In this document: piece after piece, positions 27,839 through 36,784 of the stretch | Position numbering within the stretch: position 1 is the first letter of the stretch | Layout of the letters: every line of letters starts with the position of its first letter | Assembly: GCA_048594975.1 (NCBI GenBank) | Contig: JBMDXQ010000042.1 | Span: forward strand, 171,025-235,024 | Reading direction: 5' to 3' | Origin: JBMDXB01 sp048594975 | GTDB taxonomy: Bacteria > Acidobacteriota > Vicinamibacteria > Vicinamibacterales > 2-12-FULL-66-21 | Length of the DNA stretch: 64,000 bases | Position numbers and translations under genes: made by a program | Notes under the pieces: generated by a model | What the model saw: the letters and a program-made list of their open reading frames with translations, nothing else | Database searches by the model: none | What the model was told of the DNA's origin: nothing

Positions 27839-28768
27839 ATGCAGTTTCGCCTGCGCGCACTCCTGCACCTCGCCTCTATTCTGTGCACAACCATGTCGCT
27901 GGCGGCCGCGTCCGCCAGCCAGCAGCCGGTACCACGCACGCAACCGCCCCCGGCGGATGGCAAGCTCAGTATCATCGCGTTCGGCGCCCATCCCGACGAC
28001 TGCGATCAGCGCGCCGGCGGCTCCGCAGCAAAGTGGGCGGCGCTCGGCCATCGGGTCCGGTTCGTCTCCGTGACCAATGGCGATGCCGGGCACCAGACGG
28101 AAGGCGGCGGCGCGCTCGCCGCCCGGCGCCGTGCCGAGGCACGCGAGGCCGGACGCCGCATCGGCATCGAGTACATCACGCTGGACAACCACGACGGCGA
28201 ACTGCTGCCGTCGCTCAAGCCGCGCGAGGAGATCATCCGCCAGATCCGGCAGTGGAACGCCGACCTCGTACTGGCGCCGCGGCCCAACGACTACCACCCG
28301 GATCACCGCTACACCGGGGTGCTCGTCCAGGACGCCGCCTATATGGTGGTGGTCCCCAACATCGCGCCCGACACGCCCGCGCTCCGCAGGAACCCGGTGT
28401 TCATGTACTTCCAGGACGGCTTCCAGCGGCCGAACCCGTTCCGCCCCGACGTCGCCGTGGCCATCGATGAGGTCATCGAGAAGAAGATCGACATGCTCGA
28501 TGCGCACGTCTCGCAGTTCTACGAGTGGCTGCCCTGGGTGGCCGGAACGGTGGATCAAGTGCCGTCGGGCGCGGCGGAACGGCGCAAGTGGCTGGCGCAG
28601 AGGCGCACCGGTCAGCCCTCACCAGCCGTGCGCGAGGCCCTGGTCAAATGGTACGGGCCCGAGAAGGGCAAGGCGGTCCGCCACGCGGAGTCGTTCGAGA
28701 TCTGCGAATACGGGACCCGGCCCGACGAGGCAATGATCCGGCGGCTGTTCCCGTTCTTCGGCGGATGA
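27839..28768 (+). CDS. PIG-L/LmbE family deacetylase, exported
   Basis: A 309-residue zinc-dependent deacetylase of the PIG-L family, with a signal peptide (MQFRLRALLHLASIL to about residue 28). The metal and catalytic motif AHPDD (about residue 51) and the second motif HPDHRYTG (about 158) are both present. Family members deacetylate N-acetylglucosamine-containing sugars, lipids and small molecules. An exported location suggests action on wall- or envelope-derived amino sugars, which is inference. It diverges from the DUF1553 operon and converges with the CBM9-like gene. Confidence 0.88.
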   Translation: MQFRLRALLHLASILCTTMSLAAASASQQPVPRTQPPPADGKLSIIAFGAHPDDCDQRAGGSAAKWAALGHRVRFVSVTNGDAGHQTEGGGALAARRRAEAREAGRRIGIEYITLDNHDGELLPSLKPREEIIRQIRQWNADLVLAPRPNDYHPDHRYTGVLVQDAAYMVVVPNIAPDTPALRRNPVFMYFQDGFQRPNPFRPDVAVAIDEVIEKKIDMLDAHVSQFYEWLPWVAGTVDQVPSGAAERRKWLAQRRTGQPSPAVREALVKWYGPEKGKAVRHAESFEICEYGTRPDEAMIRRLFPFFGG

Positions 28769-28808
28769 CCGTGCCGAATTCGGCATTGGCTCCGCGCCGT
28801 CCGCCCGG

Positions 28809-29570
28809 TCAGCGTGCGCCGAACACGAGCTCGCCGAACTTCTGGTAGTCGTGAAAGGTCTTCTCCACCGCCGCCCACTGCCAGTGCGTGCGCGTGCCGT
28901 TGTCGTGATCGATACGATAGAAGTTCGCCCGCCAGCGCGCGCCCGGCGCCGGCGGCACGTTCTGCAGCGGCCTCAGGAGCGCGTACGGGAGGAAGACCTC
29001 GGCGCGCCAGCCCTGGATGGCCGCATGCGGCTGCTTCGGACCACCCGTGACGCTGGTCGCCTTGCGGACCAGTCGATCCTTCTCGTAATGCCAGGGCCGC
29101 CAGCCGAGGAACTGCCCCCCCAAGTTCGGGACCAGGATCGCGAGCTCTTTGTTGAGCGGTGAGATCTCGTACTCGAAGTAGACCGGATGGCGTTCGTCCG
29201 GCCAGAGGAACACCTCGAACACGTCCTCGTGCCACAGGTCCATGAAGTCCTCGGTCATGGTGGCCGTGAGCTTCCGGTCCGTGGCGTCCATCAGCACGTA
29301 CAGCCCTGTGTTGGAGTAGAGAACCTTGACGCGTGTCTCGTAGGGATGGCCGTCCGCCTGGCGGCGGCGGAGCGGCACCCATTCCGCGCTCTGCCACGCC
29401 GCGGCGTCGCCGATGCCGGTCACCTCGAAATCAGTCGCGGCCCGGACGGTGATGCGCGGCCGATCGGCCTGCGTCTGGCTGAGTGGACCGGCACTTCTCG
29501 CGGCCGCGGCGACGGACATGGCCAGGATGCCTGAACACGACACAGCTCCAAATCGCATCGGGATGGTCAT
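28809..29570 (-). CDS. CBM9-like carbohydrate-binding protein, exported
   Basis: A 253-residue exported protein. After the signal peptide, residues about 45-250 match the family 9-like carbohydrate-binding fold found as a freestanding domain: WQSAEWVPL, VKVLYSNTGLYVLMDATD, DLWHEDVFEVFLWPDE, YFEYEISPLNKE and WRAEVFLPY. The ATG (MTIPMRFG) is preceded by an AAGG-type box; a longer in-frame extension upstream has no sensible start. The protein probably binds sugars at the cell surface or in the periplasm. Confidence 0.82.
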   Translation of the reverse strand: MTIPMRFGAVSCSGILAMSVAAAARSAGPLSQTQADRPRITVRAATDFEVTGIGDAAAWQSAEWVPLRRRQADGHPYETRVKVLYSNTGLYVLMDATDRKLTATMTEDFMDLWHEDVFEVFLWPDERHPVYFEYEISPLNKELAILVPNLGGQFLGWRPWHYEKDRLVRKATSVTGGPKQPHAAIQGWRAEVFLPYALLRPLQNVPPAPGARWRANFYRIDHDNGTRTHWQWAAVEKTFHDYQKFGELVFGAR

Positions 29571-29775
29571 CGACCTTGCTCCTGGCGTTTCTCGTGGGAG
29601 AGTGGGCGCGTGCGGCCGGTCAGGTGGAATTATCGCACCACGCCCGGGAGGCTGCAGGCAGGCTGCTGAGCAACGCCGGAGGACAGCGGCCAACGCGCAC
29701 AGCCCAGAGTAGCAACGCACCGCCCAGGCCCGGCAACGGTAACCATCCCTCGCGCGGAACGTATCCACGTTCAAC

Positions 29776-30432
29776 ATGGTGAACGGTTCTCGTTCCGCGT
29801 TCGTCTCACCTGCCGTGATCCCCGCGGCGCGACTAAAGCGGTTCGCCGTCGCCTCGACGCTGCTGAGTGTCTCCGCCGTCCCCGCCTTCGCGCAATCGAA
29901 CATCAACCTCGCCACCAGCTCCCTCGAGCGCACATCGTGGACGGCGGCAGCCACGTACGATCCGTTGCGCCTGGCGCCGGACCAGAAGGAGGTGCCTGCC
30001 AACCTCATCGTCGCGCCGTCGCTTGCGTCCGTCGTCGAGACGATGCTCCAGGGATCGGGCACGTTCAGGCGGCAGTGCGCGCGGATTGCCGCAGCGCCGA
30101 ACCTGACGGTGCACATCGTGCGCGCGGGCGCGCTTGCGCATACGGTCCGCGCGCAGACGCGAGTCACCGGAACCGGCTCACGCAGAGTCGCCATGGTGGA
30201 GATCCGGCTCTTCGACGACCAGGTGGAGCTGATCGCGCACGAGATCGAGCACGTCATCGAACAGCTCGACGGTATCGACCTGCGCGCCCACGCCGCGAGA
30301 AGTCACAGCAGCGTGCGGTCGATCGACCCGGATCAGGCGTTCGAAACACGGCGGGCGCAGTGCGTCGGGCGGCTCGTCGCGGAGGAAATCAGGGCATGGC
30401 AGGCCCGCGCCTCGTCGTGGTCGCGCCGCTAG
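29776..30432 (+). CDS. Exported protein with HEIEH zinc-peptidase-like motif
   Basis: A 218-residue exported protein with a signal peptide ending AFAQ. It has no clear family, but it carries AHEIEHVIEQLDGID at about residues 154-168, an H-E-x-x-H motif inside a helix as in zinc metallopeptidases, followed by a second helix with Glu and Cys (FETRRAQCVGRLVAEEI). It could be a small metallopeptidase or a related zinc-binding protein. The next gene starts within its last 40 bases, so the two are coupled. Confidence 0.6.
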   Translation: MVNGSRSAFVSPAVIPAARLKRFAVASTLLSVSAVPAFAQSNINLATSSLERTSWTAAATYDPLRLAPDQKEVPANLIVAPSLASVVETMLQGSGTFRRQCARIAAAPNLTVHIVRAGALAHTVRAQTRVTGTGSRRVAMVEIRLFDDQVELIAHEIEHVIEQLDGIDLRAHAARSHSSVRSIDPDQAFETRRAQCVGRLVAEEIRAWQARASSWSRR

Positions 30433-31859
30433 CCGGCGCCGTGTGCCTGGCGGCGGGCCACGGGCAGCTCACGACCGTCCCGCAACGCGACGATCGCCGG
30501 TGCACGATCGACGCGCCGACGGTCGCGGTGAGCGGGAGCGGTAGTCACGTCGCCTTCGTGTCGTACGCGCAGCTCGTGCCGGCGGACACCAGCGCCGCGC
30601 CCGACGTCTACGTCTTCGATCGGGCCAGCGGCCGGGTCACGCTCGAAAGCGGCGGGGCTGCCGGCGTGGATGCGTTCGGCAGCCTGCATCCGGGCATCAG
30701 CGACGACGGCCGGTTCGTCGTGTATCAGACCGCCATGACGACCCGCGCGTCGCCGGGATCTGCCGTCGTGCTCAGGGATCGCGAGAAGGACGTCACGACC
30801 GTGCTCGCGACCGGGCCCCCGTCAGGCTGGGACGGCGCGCCGGTGATCAGCGCCGACGGCCGGATTGTCGCGTTCGTCTCCGCGGCGACCAATCTGGTGC
30901 CCGGTACCGACGCCAACGGTTCAGCCGTCGACGTGTACATCGTGGACGTCGCGACGCGCGAGCTCGAGCGCGTCAGCGTCGATGCCAACGGCCGGCAGCC
31001 GGCGGTCGGCGCATCCTTCGCGCCGGCGATCAGCGCCGACGGCCGCCGGGTCGCATTCGCTTCGAGCGCCGTCCTCGATCGGCAACAGACCACGGGTTTG
31101 CCGTTCCTCGAGCGCCCGCGGCTTCCGCAGGTGTACCTGCGCGACCGCGTGGACCGCACGACGCGGCTGGTCAGCGCCGCGCCGGACGGCCGCGCTGCCG
31201 ACGGGCAGGCGTGGAAGCCGTCGATCGACGCGGCCGGGCGGCACGTCGCGTTCGTGTCGACTTCCATCACCCTCACGGCCGACGATCGCGCGCGGGGAGC
31301 TGACGTATTCGTCGCCGATCTCGCCACCGGCGCCGTTGCCGTGGTCAGCCGCAGCGCGCGCGGCGGTCCGGGCAACGCGCCGAGCGCCAGCCCGGCGCTC
31401 TCGGCCGACGGGCGGTTCGTCGCGTTTCAATCGGAGGCTTCCGACCTGCTGTGCGCGGCGACGTGTCCGGCCGCCCAGGAGGACATCAACCTGCTGCCGG
31501 ATGTGTTTCTCTTCGACCGCCAGGCGCGCACGATGACGCGCGCGAGCGGTACCGCGTCGGCCGGGTGGCTGGAGGCCAGCGTCGGACCGGCGCTCGACCG
31601 CTCCGGCGCGATCGTCGCGTTCTCGTCGCGGCATCCGATCGGTGCTGCCGACACGAAGAACGATTTCGATCTGTTCATCCTGTCCCGCAACGCTCAGGGC
31701 GCCGTCGAACAGCTCGGGGCTCCACTCCGGCGGCGCGACGGATCGAACGGCCGACCGCGTGCCCGGGCCCTCGCGCTTGCGGACGCCGTGCGCGCATGGG
31801 GGCCGGGGGGCCACGAACGCGCGGCGCTCAGCCGGTGCAGGTCGGCGAACTGCCGCTGA
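30396..31859 (+). CDS. Exported TolB/PD40-type beta-propeller protein
   Basis: A 487-residue exported protein made of PD40/TolB-type propeller blades. The repeated SADGRxVAFxS motif recurs about seven times (ISDDGRFVVY, ISADGRIVAFVS, ISADGRRVAFAS, IDAAGRHVAFVS, LSADGRFVAFQS, LDRSGAIVAFSS). The start was set at the ATG that opens a signal peptide (VVVAPLAGAVCLAAG), which overlaps the previous gene by 37 bases. No enzymatic domain is visible. Such propellers usually mediate protein or ligand contacts in the periplasm. The last 45 residues are Arg-rich and probably disordered. Confidence 0.75.
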   Translation: MAGPRLVVVAPLAGAVCLAAGHGQLTTVPQRDDRRCTIDAPTVAVSGSGSHVAFVSYAQLVPADTSAAPDVYVFDRASGRVTLESGGAAGVDAFGSLHPGISDDGRFVVYQTAMTTRASPGSAVVLRDREKDVTTVLATGPPSGWDGAPVISADGRIVAFVSAATNLVPGTDANGSAVDVYIVDVATRELERVSVDANGRQPAVGASFAPAISADGRRVAFASSAVLDRQQTTGLPFLERPRLPQVYLRDRVDRTTRLVSAAPDGRAADGQAWKPSIDAAGRHVAFVSTSITLTADDRARGADVFVADLATGAVAVVSRSARGGPGNAPSASPALSADGRFVAFQSEASDLLCAATCPAAQEDINLLPDVFLFDRQARTMTRASGTASAGWLEASVGPALDRSGAIVAFSSRHPIGAADTKNDFDLFILSRNAQGAVEQLGAPLRRRDGSNGRPRARALALADAVRAWGPGGHERAALSRCRSANCR

Positions 31860-32015
31860 TCGCCCCCGGGGCCGTTGACCTCCCCTCGGCTTTCGTGCTT
31901 GCGGCAAGCGCACCCCCCACCCGCCCGAGCCTTCCGCCGACGGGGCGACTGGTGTCCCGTCGCGCACACGAGCCCGCCCGCGCCCCCTTTCCGCATTACC
32001 TGGCAGGAGGTGGCG

Positions 32016-32522
32016 ATGGCGACGATGTCACGCGTTCGGCGCTCGCACGTCCTGATGCTGGTTCTCGGGCTGCTCCTGGTCCCACCCGCTGCATTCGCCG
32101 CGGTTTCCGACGCAAAGGGCACCACCGCGCTCGCTGACGTGGTCAAGGTCGGCGACACTGTTGCCGTGACCCCGTGGTCGGGCGGGAAGCTGAAGGGCCA
32201 GGTGGTCGACGTGACAGCCTGCTCGCTCGTGCTGCGAGCGGCGGGCGAGTCGATTCTCATTCAGGCGGCGGCGATCAAAACGCTCAGGCGGTACCCACCG
32301 AGGAAGCAGACGCCCGATCCGAAGGCGATGCTCGGTGCCGCCGCGAGCGGCCAGCATACGGGTTACGCACCTGAAACACTCGCGCTGCTCGGCGTTGCCG
32401 CGGTGTTCGAGGGGATTCACCACCTGGCGCGAAAGCGGGAGGTTGTCTACCGTGGGACCCGGACTCGGGCTGCCCGCCCGGCGTGTCCGGCAGCGACCGC
32501 GGCTGCGCGCGCGAAGCCCTGA
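32016..32522 (+). CDS. Small exported protein with SH3-like beta domain
   Basis: A 168-residue protein with an AGGAGG box and a signal peptide (VLMLVLGLLLVPPAAFA). A short beta domain (VKVGDTVAVTPWSGGKLKGQVVDV, then SLVLRAAGESILIQAAAIKTL) resembles the SH3-like/Sm-type segment common in acidobacterial exported proteins. A hydrophobic region near residue 125 (LALLGVAAVFEGIHHL) may be a membrane helix. The C-terminus is Arg/Ala-rich. The function is unknown. Confidence 0.65.
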   Translation: MATMSRVRRSHVLMLVLGLLLVPPAAFAAVSDAKGTTALADVVKVGDTVAVTPWSGGKLKGQVVDVTACSLVLRAAGESILIQAAAIKTLRRYPPRKQTPDPKAMLGAAASGQHTGYAPETLALLGVAAVFEGIHHLARKREVVYRGTRTRAARPACPAATAAARAKP

Positions 32523-32637
32523 CGGTCTCAGAAGGTCTGGTCAGAGCCCAACTGCTCGCCGAGAGCGGCTTCGAGTGGGCGGGTCGCCTTCCCCTGCAAG
32601 GTAATCCCGCCGGCACGTTCTAAGGGCAGGAGGTCTT

Positions 32638-33450
32638 ATGAACCACGGACTGGCCGGTCTCGCCGTTGCTGCTCTCGCGTTCGCCGCCGCACCGCTGGTC
32701 GGCGCCGCTGGCTCCATCACCCCTCATCCAGTCGAAGCCGTGGAAATCCTCGTCGATGGCGTTCCTCAACGTCGTTACGCCCACGCCGGGCGCTGGTACG
32801 TCGAGGCTGTCAAGGGGCGGGAATACGCCATTCAGCTGCGGAACCCTTACCCGGTTCGCGTGGCAATCGCGTTGTCGGTTGATGGGATCAACACCATCGA
32901 CGGACGTCATACCACTGCGGCGGCGGCGCGCAAATGGGTGCTCGACCCGTACCAGACCATCGTCATCAGCGGCTGGCAGACGAGCCGAACCGCAGCGCGC
33001 CGCTTCGAGTTCACTACCGAGGAGCGCTCCTACGCGCAGGCCCTGGGCCAGCCGATGAACCTCGGGGTGATCACCGCCGCATTTTTCAGGGAGCGCGTCC
33101 AGGCGGTCGTATCCGGGCCGTCGCGCGACCAAGCACGCGGCCGCGCGCCTGCGGAGCCGCCGCCGGCGGCCGCCCAGGCCGGGGCCGCGGCGGGAGAATC
33201 GCGAAAGAGCGCCGGCGACGAGTTCGCGGCCACCGGCATGGGCCGACCGACCGACCACGCCGTCACACAGGTCTGGCTGGATCTCGAGGAGGCACCGGCG
33301 CACATGGTGAACATCCGCTACGAGTTCCGGCCGCAGCTCGTCCGCCTCGGCATCCTCCCACCGGTCCGGACCGCCGACCCGCTGAAGCGCCGCGAACGCG
33401 CCGACGGTTTCGAGCGCGGCTTCTGCCCGGAGCCGCCGCGGCGCAGGTGA
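32638..33450 (+). CDS. Exported protein of unknown function
   Basis: A 270-residue protein with a strong GCAGGAGG box and a signal peptide (to about residue 24). The mature part begins with a beta domain: VEILVDGVPQRRYAHAGRWYVE, EYAIQLRNPYPVRVAIALSVDGINTIDG, DPYQTIVISGWQTSR. This looks like a conserved domain that I cannot name. A Pro/Ala-rich linker (about 165-195) leads to a short beta tail. No catalytic residues are recognisable. It stands apart from neighbours. Confidence 0.65.
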   Translation: MNHGLAGLAVAALAFAAAPLVGAAGSITPHPVEAVEILVDGVPQRRYAHAGRWYVEAVKGREYAIQLRNPYPVRVAIALSVDGINTIDGRHTTAAAARKWVLDPYQTIVISGWQTSRTAARRFEFTTEERSYAQALGQPMNLGVITAAFFRERVQAVVSGPSRDQARGRAPAEPPPAAAQAGAAAGESRKSAGDEFAATGMGRPTDHAVTQVWLDLEEAPAHMVNIRYEFRPQLVRLGILPPVRTADPLKRRERADGFERGFCPEPPRRR

Positions 33451-33672
33451 CGGCGGTTCACTGGGTACGAATACGGATCCCGCTTTTGACTGCCGCGGGC
33501 GTCGACCTCGATCCGAGAGTGCTCGGAAACGCGCGATGCCCGAGGCGTTGTCCAGCCGTCGGCGCCAAGAGTCGCTCCAGCGGGCGAGACGCGTGGCGAG
33601 GCCGGATGGGGTGTGGTAAGGACGTCCGGGTGACGGCTTGCGGAAAGAGACCGGAGGATCTACCGTCGGGCC

Positions 33673-34683
33673 ATGACATCGACACCACACGCTGAACCTC
33701 GTCGACTGGGATCCTCGGGGCCGTCGGTTTTCCCGTTGGCGCTCGGATGCATGGGTATGTCGGGGATGTACGGGCCGGCGGACGAGACCGAGAGCATCGC
33801 GACCATTCACGCCGCTCTCGATGCGGGCGTCAACCTGCTCGACACCGGCGACTACTACGGCGCCGGACACAACGAGCTGCTGATTGGCCGGGCCTTGCGT
33901 GATCGACGTGATAAGGCGCTCGTCTCGGTGAAGTTCGGCGCGCTCCGCGGTCCCGACGGAAGCTGGATTGGCATGGATAGCAGGCCGGCCGCGACGAAGA
34001 ACTTTCTCGCCTACACGCTCACGCGGCTCGGCATCGATCACGTGGACATCTATCGTCCCGGGCGACTGGATCCCACCGTGCCCATCGAGGAGACCATCGG
34101 CGCGATCGCGGACCTCGTGAACGCGGGCCACGTGCGGGCGATCGGCCTCTCAGAAGTGGGAGCCGACACGATCCGGCGCGCGAACGACGTTCATCCGATC
34201 AGCGACCTGCAGATCGAGTACTCCTTGATCAGCCGCGGCCCCGAGGCGACGATCTTTCCGGCACTGGGGGAACTCGGCATTGGCGTGACCGCGTACGGCG
34301 TGCTGTCGCGCGGCCTGCTCAGCGGGTCCGAGCCGAAATCGCAGGCCGACTTCCGTGCGCACCAGCCGCGCTTCACCGGTGGGAACCGCGAGCGTAACCA
34401 GCGGTTGATCGAGGCGCTCAGGGACCTGGCCGCGGTGCGAAACGTCAGTGCGTCACAGCTGGCGATCGCCTGGGTGCTCGCGAAAGGCACCAGCATCGTG
34501 CCGCTGATCGGCGCGCGCACGCGAGCCCAGCTCACGGAGTCGCTGGGCGCCTTGCAGGTGGTACTGTCGCCGGCCGACATCGCACGAATCGAAGCCGCCG
34601 TGCCCGCCTCGGCCGTCGCCGGCACCAGGTACGACGAACACCAGATGCACATCCTCGACAGCGAACGGCCAGGCACTGCCTGA
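33673..34683 (+). CDS. Aldo/keto reductase
   Basis: A 336-residue aldo/keto reductase barrel (LGCMGMSGMYGPADE, LLDTGDYYGAGHNELLIG, NADPH-binding QLAIAWVLAKGTSIVPLIGARTRAQL). The catalytic Asp and Tyr (DTGDYYG) and Lys (VSVKFGA) are visible. The usual active-site His in the I-D-x-Y-x-x-H-R-x-D segment is replaced: the protein reads HVDIYRPGRLDP. A subfamily with YRPxRLDP is known to me, so this is not a sequencing error. Reductase activity may differ from the classical type. It stands alone, with a weak ribosome binding site. Confidence 0.88.
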   Translation: MTSTPHAEPRRLGSSGPSVFPLALGCMGMSGMYGPADETESIATIHAALDAGVNLLDTGDYYGAGHNELLIGRALRDRRDKALVSVKFGALRGPDGSWIGMDSRPAATKNFLAYTLTRLGIDHVDIYRPGRLDPTVPIEETIGAIADLVNAGHVRAIGLSEVGADTIRRANDVHPISDLQIEYSLISRGPEATIFPALGELGIGVTAYGVLSRGLLSGSEPKSQADFRAHQPRFTGGNRERNQRLIEALRDLAAVRNVSASQLAIAWVLAKGTSIVPLIGARTRAQLTESLGALQVVLSPADIARIEAAVPASAVAGTRYDEHQMHILDSERPGTA

Positions 34684-34748
34684 TCGTCCGCGTCCTGCCC
34701 TCCGTGGCTGGACCGGCGGCGCTTGGGAGCAGGCGCTTCAGTCCCTCG

Positions 34749-36245
34749 TCAGCGGCGCATCTCGCCAGCCTGGAGCACTTGCGAGATCCGGCCGCTCAGC
34801 GTTGGATTCCGCAGGTACGGGCCGAACTGCTCCAGGAACCGCCGCAGCAGGAGGTACTGCCGCCGCCCAATCTCCCAGTGCTCCGGAAGCGCCTTGAGCT
34901 TCGTATCGTCCGCGAACGTCGTCAGCGCCTTCCGCTGCGCGTCGTCGCCGGCGCCCATATCGGCAAGCGCGATGGCCTGGAACCAGCCCAGGTACGAGAG
35001 TCCTTTCGGGTCGTCACCCGCGAGCGGCTGCAGCGCAAGGATGGCGTCGCGGTGCCCCTCGGCGTCAGGCCGTTCGACGTCCTGATCGCGAATCCGAAGG
35101 AGGAGCAGCTGCTTGAAACGCGACTGTGCGAGAAAACCTGGAAGGGACATGACGCCGAGATCCCGAGCCTTCTGCGTGTAGCGAATGCCGTCCGCAAACG
35201 CAGTGATGGCGTGATCGAGATCCGCCGGATCGTGCGTCAGTTGCCACTTCCATTGCCGGAGGCCGGCGAGCCGGCGGTAGGCGGCGGCGTATTCGAGAAC
35301 CGCTTGCGGAGCGTCCTGTTGCGCGGCGTACTCACGGTCCAGAGCCGTCACGACCTCGCCGACGAGCGCCATGGCTCGCTCGGCGCCAGCCGTCGTGCCA
35401 TGCTCCTCGGAGTAGGAAGACGCATAGGCAAGTTGACTGCCACGTGTGAGCTTACCCGCCTCGTAGAGACGCACGTACAGCTGGTTGGCCAGCCGGTACT
35501 GTGCTGCGTCGTTCAGCTGATTGGCCAGCCGCCTGGCATCGACGGAGAGCGGATCCGTCATGAGTACGAAGTAGGCGAGCGCACGGAGGCCGAAGAGAGA
35601 CTGTCGATGCGGATCGAACAACTGCGACAGGGCCGCTCCGTTGTCGCGCCAGTGTGACGCCAGGAGTTGCTGGTAGCTCGCGAGCGGTTCGGCGTCCGGT
35701 GAATCCTCGGCCCGGACGGAGGCAACGCGTTGTTCCACGGTTCGAGCAGGCGCGCGCAGCACTGATTCCAGCAGTGCGTGCACCGGACTGTCCGGAAGCC
35801 CCTTCCGCGCCTCCTGCAGCGCCATCTTCAGGTGCTTGACCACGCGCTCGACTTCTTCCCAGTCGAAGCTCACGCCGTCGAACTGGTAGAACACGACCCT
35901 GGACAACTTCACGTCGAACGGGAGCGCGGAACCGGTCCGGGCGATCAGGACGGTGCCGTTGGCACTCATCACATGCCGGATGCCAAGCTCGTAGAAGACG
36001 TTCGGGTTGTCCAGCGACAGATCCGCCAGGACCACCGCACGATCGCGGAGGTCGCGAAACATCTCCGTGTGGATGAGCGCAGAGGTGACGCGTTCGTCGG
36101 CGCGTACCGGCGTCATCCCCGACTCGCGAATCGCCCGTTGAATCAGCACGCGGTAGACCTTGTCGAAGTCGTAGGTCTTCCCGGAGCCGCCGGAATCCTG
36201 CTTCGTGCCGAACGGCATGATGACGAAACACTCGTCGCCTTTCAC
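34749..36245 (-). CDS. Protein with nucleoside-deoxyribosyltransferase/TIR-like N-terminal domain and helical tail
   Basis: A 498-residue protein with no signal peptide, starting at GTG behind a GGAGAAGG box. Residues 1-110 have the signature CFVIMPFG, VYRVLIQRAI, PVRADE, VVLADLSLDNPNVFYELGIRH and GTVLIAR, the pattern of nucleoside 2-deoxyribosyltransferase-like or TIR-like (TRAFs-binding-associated) folds. The remaining 380 residues are helical and TPR-like. Related head domains occur in signalling and bacterial immunity proteins, some acting on NAD or nucleotides. Whether this one is catalytic is not evident. The next gene downstream is an unrelated aldo/keto reductase, and no partner gene is visible. 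Confidence 0.7.
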   Translation of the reverse strand: MKGDECFVIMPFGTKQDSGGSGKTYDFDKVYRVLIQRAIRESGMTPVRADERVTSALIHTEMFRDLRDRAVVLADLSLDNPNVFYELGIRHVMSANGTVLIARTGSALPFDVKLSRVVFYQFDGVSFDWEEVERVVKHLKMALQEARKGLPDSPVHALLESVLRAPARTVEQRVASVRAEDSPDAEPLASYQQLLASHWRDNGAALSQLFDPHRQSLFGLRALAYFVLMTDPLSVDARRLANQLNDAAQYRLANQLYVRLYEAGKLTRGSQLAYASSYSEEHGTTAGAERAMALVGEVVTALDREYAAQQDAPQAVLEYAAAYRRLAGLRQWKWQLTHDPADLDHAITAFADGIRYTQKARDLGVMSLPGFLAQSRFKQLLLLRIRDQDVERPDAEGHRDAILALQPLAGDDPKGLSYLGWFQAIALADMGAGDDAQRKALTTFADDTKLKALPEHWEIGRRQYLLLRRFLEQFGPYLRNPTLSGRISQVLQAGEMRR

Positions 36246-36406
36246 GTGACCTTCTCCGAAGAGGACACCTGATGACGTTGAAGGTGCCCTGACGGCTGTC
36301 GCCTGTCAGCGACCTGGGCACCGATGGAGCCCCGTATTTGCTCCGGCCGAGCCCTTGACGGCGAGAAAGCAGAGGGGCCGGGGGATTATATCCGTGCCTG
36401 CAGCTC

Positions 36407-36605
36407 TCACGGCAGCTTCATGTCGCGAAGAAGGTCCGTGTACCGCGAGTCGTCGCGAATGCCGTCGAGAAAGGCATAGCTCGTGATCGGCATGATCATG
36501 TGATCACGCGCCTCGATGGCGCGTTTCATCCACGCAAAGAACTCGTCAATCTCGCCGAGCCCGAGGTGTTGCCGGTCCAGGATGACCTCGTCGGTGACCG
36601 CATCG
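36407..36605 (-). pseudogene. C-terminal remnant of a TPR-type protein
   Basis: On the minus strand the last 50 or so codons of an open frame read GLGEIDEFFAWMKRAIEARDHMI, then AFLDGIRDDSRYTDLLRDMKLP and stop. This closely resembles the ends of acidobacterial TPR proteins (kinase- or regulator-linked), where a final helix pair is followed by L-R-x-D-P-R-F-x-x-L-L. No start, no preceding repeats and no ribosome binding site are found, so only the 3' end survives. The upstream boundary is approximate. Confidence 0.5.
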
Positions 36606-36784
36606 CTGACGACGCAGGGCGCCCTTGCGTGGCATGCCCGCCGAGGCGATCCTGTATCAGATCGCCAAGGGCGACGAGTCGGCACCCATCGGCTCGGAGG
36701 TCGCGCCGCGAAGAGTGCCGCCGTCTTGTCTTGCCTCCGACGGGTCCTGCCGCTATCCTCACGCCACCTGTCGAAGGAGGCGTC

